This document shows positions 13,708-17,479 of a stretch of DNA of 17,479 bases, one piece after another; within the stretch, counting starts at the first letter, position 1; every line of letters begins with the position of its first letter. The translations under genes and the position numbers were made by a program. The DNA is from an uncultured Bacilli bacterium. GTDB lineage: Bacteria; Bacillota_I; Bacilli_A; RF39; UBA660. Below the pieces are notes generated by a model, which was not told where the DNA came from, made no database searches, and saw only the letters and a program-made list of their open reading frames with translations. The DNA lies in assembly GCA_910583945.1 (NCBI GenBank), contig CAJTYF010000030.1:1-17479 (forward strand), in the 5' to 3' direction.

Positions 13708-13736
13708 TATTGTATGGTTGAATAGATAAAGTGGTG
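13708..13736 (-). promoter_or_regulatory. Sigma-K-type promoter of the YjcZ-type operon
   Basis: Minus-strand CACC (13736-13733), 16 nt, CATACAATA (13716-13708): matches the sigma-K pattern (A/C)AC(A/C), 16 nt, CATAnnnTA at every defined position. This is the best sporulation promoter in the window and supports late mother-cell expression of the two micro-proteins. Confidence 0.65.
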
Positions 13737-13746
13737 CGTGTTCTTC

Positions 13747-13775
13747 TTGTATTTTTTTTTATAATTCGTTATAAT
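13747..13775 (+). promoter_or_regulatory. Sigma-A promoter of the PrsA-like gene
   Basis: TTGTAT (13747-13752), 17 nt, TATAAT (13770-13775), about 22 nt before the start codon; a GGAGG site follows. Confidence 0.7.
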
Positions 13776-13797
13776 ATGTATTGTTTAGGAGGATAAA

Positions 13798-14820
13798 ATG
13801 AAGAAAAAAATAATCGTGCTTGGAATTTGTACTTTAATGGTATGCAGTTGTGGTAAAAAAATTCCTACTTTAAGTAATGGAGAAGAAGCTGTAGTAACCT
13901 TATCAAACGGAAATAACATTAGTGTCAATGAATTATACAATGATTTAAAAAACAGTTATGCATTAGATTCATTAGTAAATTTAATTGACAAAAAAATATT
14001 AGAAGATAAATATAAAGATCGCATTGAGAGTGCGAATGAATATACGGATGGAACCATGAAGTCTTATGAAGAATATTATGGCGATCAACTCTTGTCAGTC
14101 ATTCAATATTCAACATCTTACTCTACAATTGAAGCATTCCGTAATTATGTTTATCTAGATTATTTAAAAAAAGAAGCGGTGGAGGATTACGCTAAAGAAC
14201 AAATTAAGGATAAAGCAATAAATGATTATTATGAAAAAAATATTTATGGCGATGTTTTGGTTAATCACATCTTAGTCACTAAAAACGTTAAAGAAGACGC
14301 CAGCGAAGAAGAAAAAACAAAAAGTGATAATGAAGCAAAAGAAAAAATTAATACCATTATTGCTAAATTAAAAGAAAGCAAAAACGTAAAAGAAACATTT
14401 ACAGAACTAGCTAAAGAATATTCTGAAGATGAATCCACGAAAAACGATGGAGGCTCACTCGGATACATCAATAATGGAACACTATCAAGCAATTATGATG
14501 AAATTTTAAAAAATGCTTTTAAATTAAAAAATGGTGAATTCTCAACTGAAATCATTACAACAAGCTTAGGATATCATGTTATTTTTAGAGAAGATTCTAA
14601 GGAAAAAGCTAAATTAGAAGATGTAAAAGATACCATTACTGAAACGCTTGCAACAGAATTAATGCAAGAAGATGCAACGGTTTCTATTAAGGCTATGCAA
14701 GAGTTACGTAAAAGCTATGGAGTAGACATTATAGATAGTGAAATTAAAACTCAATATGCCAATTACATTCAAAATGCTTTAACCCAAGCTCAAAAATCCA
14801 ATTCTAGTTCAAATGAATAA
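13798..14820 (+). CDS. prsA: PrsA-like foldase lipoprotein (parvulin-type peptidyl-prolyl isomerase)
   Basis: Extracytoplasmic chaperone that helps secreted proteins fold after leaving the Sec channel. The 340-residue protein has a lipoprotein signal with lipobox VCSC (15-18) and Cys18 as the lipidated residue. A SurA-like N-terminal chaperone part follows (about 30-150), then a parvulin domain (about 153-264) with VNHILV, the conserved DGGSLGYI loop and LGYHVIFRE, and a helical C-terminal part ending in a Ser/Asn tail. Length is a little above B. subtilis PrsA. It is monocistronic, with its own promoter and a terminator shared in position with the end of recX. Confidence 0.93.
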   Translation: MKKKIIVLGICTLMVCSCGKKIPTLSNGEEAVVTLSNGNNISVNELYNDLKNSYALDSLVNLIDKKILEDKYKDRIESANEYTDGTMKSYEEYYGDQLLSVIQYSTSYSTIEAFRNYVYLDYLKKEAVEDYAKEQIKDKAINDYYEKNIYGDVLVNHILVTKNVKEDASEEEKTKSDNEAKEKINTIIAKLKESKNVKETFTELAKEYSEDESTKNDGGSLGYINNGTLSSNYDEILKNAFKLKNGEFSTEIITTSLGYHVIFREDSKEKAKLEDVKDTITETLATELMQEDATVSIKAMQELRKSYGVDIIDSEIKTQYANYIQNALTQAQKSNSSSNE

Positions 14821-14826
14821 AAAAAT

Positions 14827-14852
14827 AGATATTGATAAAAATATCTTTTTTT
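14827..14852 (+). terminator. Terminator of the PrsA-like gene
   Basis: AGATATT (14827-14833), 6-nt loop, AATATCT (14840-14846) followed by six U's. It ends at the stop codon of the convergent recX gene, and the A-run before it could serve recX in the other direction. Confidence 0.75.
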
Positions 14853-15636
14853 ATGCAAAAAACTCTTCCACTACTCCATCAACAGCTGTATTTTCAAAAC
14901 CTCGACTTAAAAGTTTCATTCTTAATTGATACTTTAATGCTGTTCCTTCATATTTACGACTTAGTTTTATATAATACTTTTCTGCTTCTTTTTTTAAAAT
15001 AGAAGGTTTAGAAACAAAATTTATTTTATCTAAAACTTCTAAAATTTCTTCTTTTTTAAACCCTTCACTTATCAATGAAAACAATAATTTTTCTTTTAAT
15101 TTAATATTTCCTAGATGACGATTACTTTTAATTTTTTTATTAACAATAAAGGCAATTTTCTCTTGCCAAACAGCACTTGAAAAAGTCTCTAAATAATTTC
15201 TAATTTCTATTTCTTGAAAACCTAATAATTTAAGTTTTTGAATAATTTTTAAAGGACCATGATTCGTTAAATGAACTTGGTCATTAATAAAAGCTTCTAA
15301 ATATTGTTTTTCATTAATAAAACCTTCTTTTTCTAAACGTTCAATACTGGTATGAATATCTTTCTTTAAAAAGCCACTTTTTTCTAAATAATTTTCAATT
15401 TCTTTTTTAGAACGTCTTTTATAGTTTAAATAATTTAAACCTTTATAATAACACTCCAAAGACGCATTTTCTAAAAGTATTTTTTTTAATAATTCGGTAT
15501 CAAGTTCTTTTTTTATTAATAAATTATTTTTTAAAATAACGTCATCATATAAAACAACACTTTCTTGATTTCCTACAAAATCAATCGTATAAGAATTTTT
15601 TTTTCCTTTTTTAAAACTTTTTATTTTAACATTCAT
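14851..15636 (-). CDS. recX: Regulatory protein RecX
   Basis: Modulator of the RecA recombinase; RecX caps or disassembles RecA filaments. The 261 residues show the tandem three-helix repeats of the family: LNYLNYKRRSKKEIENYLEK (about 65-84), SIERLEKEGFINEKQYLEAF, NHGPLKIIQKLKLLGFQ, and a second set in the C-terminal half (HLGNIKLKEKLLFSLISEG; YKLSRKYEG-like TALKYQLRMKLLSRGF). The length matches the long Firmicute form with an N-terminal beta extension (residues 1-55). The ATG follows AGAGG with 9-nt spacing. It has its own promoter right after the terminator of the surface-protein gene. Confidence 0.9.
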   Translation of the reverse strand: MNVKIKSFKKGKKNSYTIDFVGNQESVVLYDDVILKNNLLIKKELDTELLKKILLENASLECYYKGLNYLNYKRRSKKEIENYLEKSGFLKKDIHTSIERLEKEGFINEKQYLEAFINDQVHLTNHGPLKIIQKLKLLGFQEIEIRNYLETFSSAVWQEKIAFIVNKKIKSNRHLGNIKLKEKLLFSLISEGFKKEEILEVLDKINFVSKPSILKKEAEKYYIKLSRKYEGTALKYQLRMKLLSRGFENTAVDGVVEEFFA

Positions 15637-15657
15637 TTTCCCATTCCTCTTTTTTGT

Positions 15658-15686
15658 ATTGTACCTTTCTCTTTCTTAACATGCAA
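15658..15686 (-). promoter_or_regulatory. Sigma-A promoter of recX
   Basis: Minus-strand TTGCAT (15686-15681), 17 nt, TACAAT (15663-15658). The -35 begins directly after the U-run of the upstream terminator. I see no SOS (LexA) box. Confidence 0.65.
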
Positions 15687-15719
15687 GAAAAAAAGCATAA
15701 ATGTTTATCATTTACACTT
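15686..15719 (-). terminator. Terminator of the surface-protein gene
   Basis: Minus-strand AAGTGTAAATG, 5-nt loop, CATTTATGCTT (15719-15693): 11 bp with two G-U pairs, then a run of U's. Confidence 0.75.
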
Positions 15720-15728
15720 TTAATAAAA

Positions 15729-17315
15729 TTAAAAAGCAAGTACAAGACGAAAGCCATAATAAGGTTGAACCCATCCAGGATTATGAGACATAAAAAACAA
15801 ACCAACAGAACTACCAGATCCTGCATTTCCGCCACGTGCAAACCATGGATTACTTGAAAAAATATAATAAGAAAAATTTGAATTCCAACCTTTTGTTTCG
15901 GCTGTCGCATCTCCTAGTATCCTAGTTGTATAATCTGTATAACTATTACGACTAGTTGAATAAACATCATAATATTTTGTATTAAAAGTATCTCCTGTGC
16001 TAAAGCCTGCTGAACTACTACTAGTAAGTGACCCTCGAACACCAGCTACCAATTCTTCACTTCCTCCACTCAAATCATAAATGCCACTATAATTTCCAGT
16101 ATTGCTTGCATTTACACTATTTTTGTCACTAAAAGAATAGCCATTTGTTGAAGCAGCTGCCTTTAAACTTTTTCCAGACCATCCAGTTATATACGAACTA
16201 TGATTATTAATATAAATTTCTTCACATACGTTTGCTATACATTTTCCATAAATAGAATTCGTCAAATAGGCTACAGCTCCCCACTCGGTGTTCTTCATCA
16301 TATGACTATCTAATTCTCTTTTATAACCATAACTTGTTTTAAAGGCATTGGATACATTGATACTTCTCCATGAATGAACATTAGGTTTAATTTGCACTTT
16401 ACTTGAATTGTTTTCATTTTTTTGAGAACTAGCCGTATCTGTACTTCCTTTATACCCTGTTTCAAATTTTCCTACCCATAGCCCTTTAACATCTCCAAAA
16501 CTAGTAAAAGCAGGATGCGTCATATATTTCCCAACAGCACAACTTCCATTTTCTCCACTTGCATTTGGAGTAACGCATTCTGTATCATTGTTTACAGTAT
16601 TGGTAGTTCCAAATTTGATTTCAAACGGGGCTTGCGTAGTATTAACACCTAAACTTTGAATTTTATATGCATATTTTGGAATCCATACAAAATAACTTTC
16701 GATATCACTTTCACTTATTGTATCTCCTACTTTGTATTTGCTTTTAGCACTCTCTAAAAGAATAACAGCATTTGCCCATTGTTTCTCAGCATAATTATAC
16801 CATTCCATTGTTACATCAGCATAAGTAACGCTTCCATTGCTTTCAATTTTCACTGGTATTAACTCTTCTTTCAAAACCGGATTTGCTCCATTTAATAAAT
16901 TTTCTTGATACTTCGTCTTAAAATCAATTTGACAATTTATAGTTTTACTTTTTAAATTGGATACATAAATAGACCATTCCTTATAATCCCATCGTCCTAT
17001 TGCTTCATTATCACAAATGACATCTACTTTATATTCTCCTTTACTTGGATAAGTATCCACTTCTTTTCCATCTAATGTCAAAGCTAATATTAAATTACTT
17101 TTTGTAAAATTAGGAATTCTTCCTTTTAATACATTAAAACTTTTCTTCTCTTCATAGAAAGCAAACGTTTTATATAACGTGATACTTCCTATGATTAAAA
17201 GTATTCCTAGTATTGAATACATGATTTTTTTATTCCTTTTATCTTTGGTAAACCTTTCTAGTTGGTTATTAGTTTCTAATAACCCCCCCCCCTTTGTCTT
17301 TTTTACTTTCTTCAT
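15729..17315 (-). CDS. Membrane-anchored surface protein with FGE/C-type-lectin-like C-terminus; candidate phase-variable gene
   Basis: 528 residues. A basic cytoplasmic N-terminus contains Gly-Gly-Gly at 9-11, encoded in a G10 run. One membrane helix (about 32-52) follows, then a region with FNVLKGRIPNF (60-70) and a Lys/Asp-rich beta part (to about 170). The large external C-terminal domain (about 200-528) has the layout of the sulfatase-modifying-factor/FGE C-type-lectin fold: YFVWIPKYAYKI, the IYDLSGGSEELVAG strand (where FGE proteins carry GNVWEW) and the ending PWFARGG ... YYGFRLVLAF. Catalytic Cys of true FGE enzymes are not evident, so a binding role is more likely. Start ATG 17315 has an AAGGA site; an internal ATG at codon 32 also follows AAAAGGA and could give a shorter anchored form. 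Four Cys occur in pairs (CVTP...GSC; KCIANVC). Confidence 0.75.
   Translation of the reverse strand: MKKVKKTKGGGLLETNNQLERFTKDKRNKKIMYSILGILLIIGSITLYKTFAFYEEKKSFNVLKGRIPNFTKSNLILALTLDGKEVDTYPSKGEYKVDVICDNEAIGRWDYKEWSIYVSNLKSKTINCQIDFKTKYQENLLNGANPVLKEELIPVKIESNGSVTYADVTMEWYNYAEKQWANAVILLESAKSKYKVGDTISESDIESYFVWIPKYAYKIQSLGVNTTQAPFEIKFGTTNTVNNDTECVTPNASGENGSCAVGKYMTHPAFTSFGDVKGLWVGKFETGYKGSTDTASSQKNENNSSKVQIKPNVHSWRSINVSNAFKTSYGYKRELDSHMMKNTEWGAVAYLTNSIYGKCIANVCEEIYINNHSSYITGWSGKSLKAAASTNGYSFSDKNSVNASNTGNYSGIYDLSGGSEELVAGVRGSLTSSSSAGFSTGDTFNTKYYDVYSTSRNSYTDYTTRILGDATAETKGWNSNFSYYIFSSNPWFARGGNAGSGSSVGLFFMSHNPGWVQPYYGFRLVLAF
17264..17292. repeat. G10 homopolymer fused to a 9-bp inverted repeat in the surface-protein gene
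   Basis: Plus strand: GGTTATTAG (17264-17272), TTT, CTAATAACC (17276-17284), running into a C10 tract at 17283-17292. On the coding strand this is ten Gs at codons 8-11, with a perfect hairpin beginning within the last two Gs. Ten keeps the frame open. Nine Gs would read GGT TAT TAG, and eleven would reach TAA five codons later. Confidence 0.85.
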
Positions 17316-17350
17316 TTTTTCTTTTTTCCTTCCTAAAGACTATTTATAAC

Positions 17351-17374
17351 CAAATAAAGCTTTTACCTTATTTG
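17351..17374. repeat. Inverted repeat in the leader of the surface-protein gene
   Basis: CAAATAA (17351-17357) and TTATTTG (17368-17374) with 10 nt between, in the 5' untranslated region between promoter and start codon. Could be a leader hairpin or operator; no U-run follows, so it is not a simple terminator. Confidence 0.4.
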
Positions 17375-17381
17375 TAACTTA

Positions 17382-17410
17382 ATTATATCTTTAATAACAT
17401 AAATTAGCAA
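17382..17410 (-). promoter_or_regulatory. Sigma-A promoter of the surface-protein gene
   Basis: Minus-strand TTGCTA (17410-17405), 17 nt, TATAAT (17387-17382), giving a leader of about 60 nt. The remaining 17411-17479 shows no gene. Confidence 0.65.
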
Positions 17411-17479
17411 CATCAAAATATAGTCGATAGTGTAACGGAATGTCGGGAAAAGAAAAAACATATTCCATTTGTTATAATA

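Noticed and set aside
15626..15910. 94-codon hydrophobic minus-strand frame between recX and the surface gene
   Set aside because: Overlaps the end of the surface gene out of frame, and spans the terminator and recX promoter. Hydrophobicity comes from T-rich sequence.
15729..17315. True formylglycine-generating enzyme
   Set aside because: The fold-like motifs are present, but the active-site Cys pair of FGE near the C-terminus is absent (the last Cys are in the middle of the domain) and no sulfatase gene is adjacent.
17441..17479. TATAAT on the plus strand at 17473-17478 as a promoter leading out of the window
   Set aside because: No acceptable -35 at 16-18 nt, and no downstream gene visible.
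1..17479. tRNA, rRNA, CRISPR array, insertion sequence, riboswitch
   Set aside because: I looked in all intergenic gaps on both strands and found no cloverleaf, repeat-spacer pattern, transposase or recognisable aptamer core. The gaps are short and explained by promoters and terminators.

Overview
The window is AT-rich DNA with compact bacterial gene packing, near-consensus sigma-A promoters and strong Shine-Dalgarno sites. The spore genes point to a low-GC, endospore-forming member of the Bacilli: SpoIVA, the outer-coat morphogen CotE, a SpoVIF-like protein and two YjcZ-type micro-proteins. CotE and SpoVIF are typical of Bacilli rather than Clostridia. The absence of dxr between cdsA and rasP, the stand-alone prepilins and the sulfatase-modifying-factor-like surface protein would fit an uncultured gut Erysipelotrichia- or RF39-like lineage. 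That placement is inference.

Layout, left to right. 1-151: start of a prepilin-like gene (minus). 256-2586: ftsA-ftsZ operon (minus), with its own promoter and a terminator. 2678-5567: cdsA-rasP-2-hydroxyacid dehydrogenase operon (minus), for membrane lipid synthesis and intramembrane proteolysis. 5686-7544: hup (HU) and spoIVA (minus). 7666-9322: four small XRE-family regulator genes around spoVIF. 9319-10626: the ribosome-assembly GTPase der (minus). 10684-11190: a second prepilin-like gene. 11335-11857: rpsP-khpA. 11928-12464: cotE. 12569-13420: a divergent degenerate kinase-like gene. 13417-13674: two short Cys-rich hydrophobic YjcZ-type genes, missed by ordinary ORF calling, behind a good sigma-K-type promoter. 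13798-14820: a PrsA-like foldase lipoprotein. 14851-15636: recX. 15729-17315: a membrane-anchored surface protein with an FGE/C-type-lectin-like C-terminus.

How the genes work together. Much of the window concerns division and sporulation. FtsA/FtsZ make the division ring. SpoIVA builds the basement layer of the spore coat, onto which CotE assembles the outer coat. SpoVIF and the YjcZ-type peptides belong to late mother-cell stages. der, spoIVA and hup have the same relative order and orientation as in Bacillus subtilis, but the XRE/spoVIF block occupies the place between der and spoIVA.

Two observations stand out. First, the block holds two copies of the same arrangement: a small XRE gene directly upstream of a sporulation gene (spoIVA in one copy, spoVIF in the other), facing a divergent XRE gene. 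The two small XRE proteins are clear paralogs and their promoters share a CCCC-containing motif, which suggests a duplicated regulatory switch tied to sporulation. Second, the surface-protein gene carries a run of ten G residues at codons 8-11, fused to a perfect 9-bp inverted repeat. Gain or loss of one G would stop translation almost at once, which is the form of a phase-variable contingency locus.
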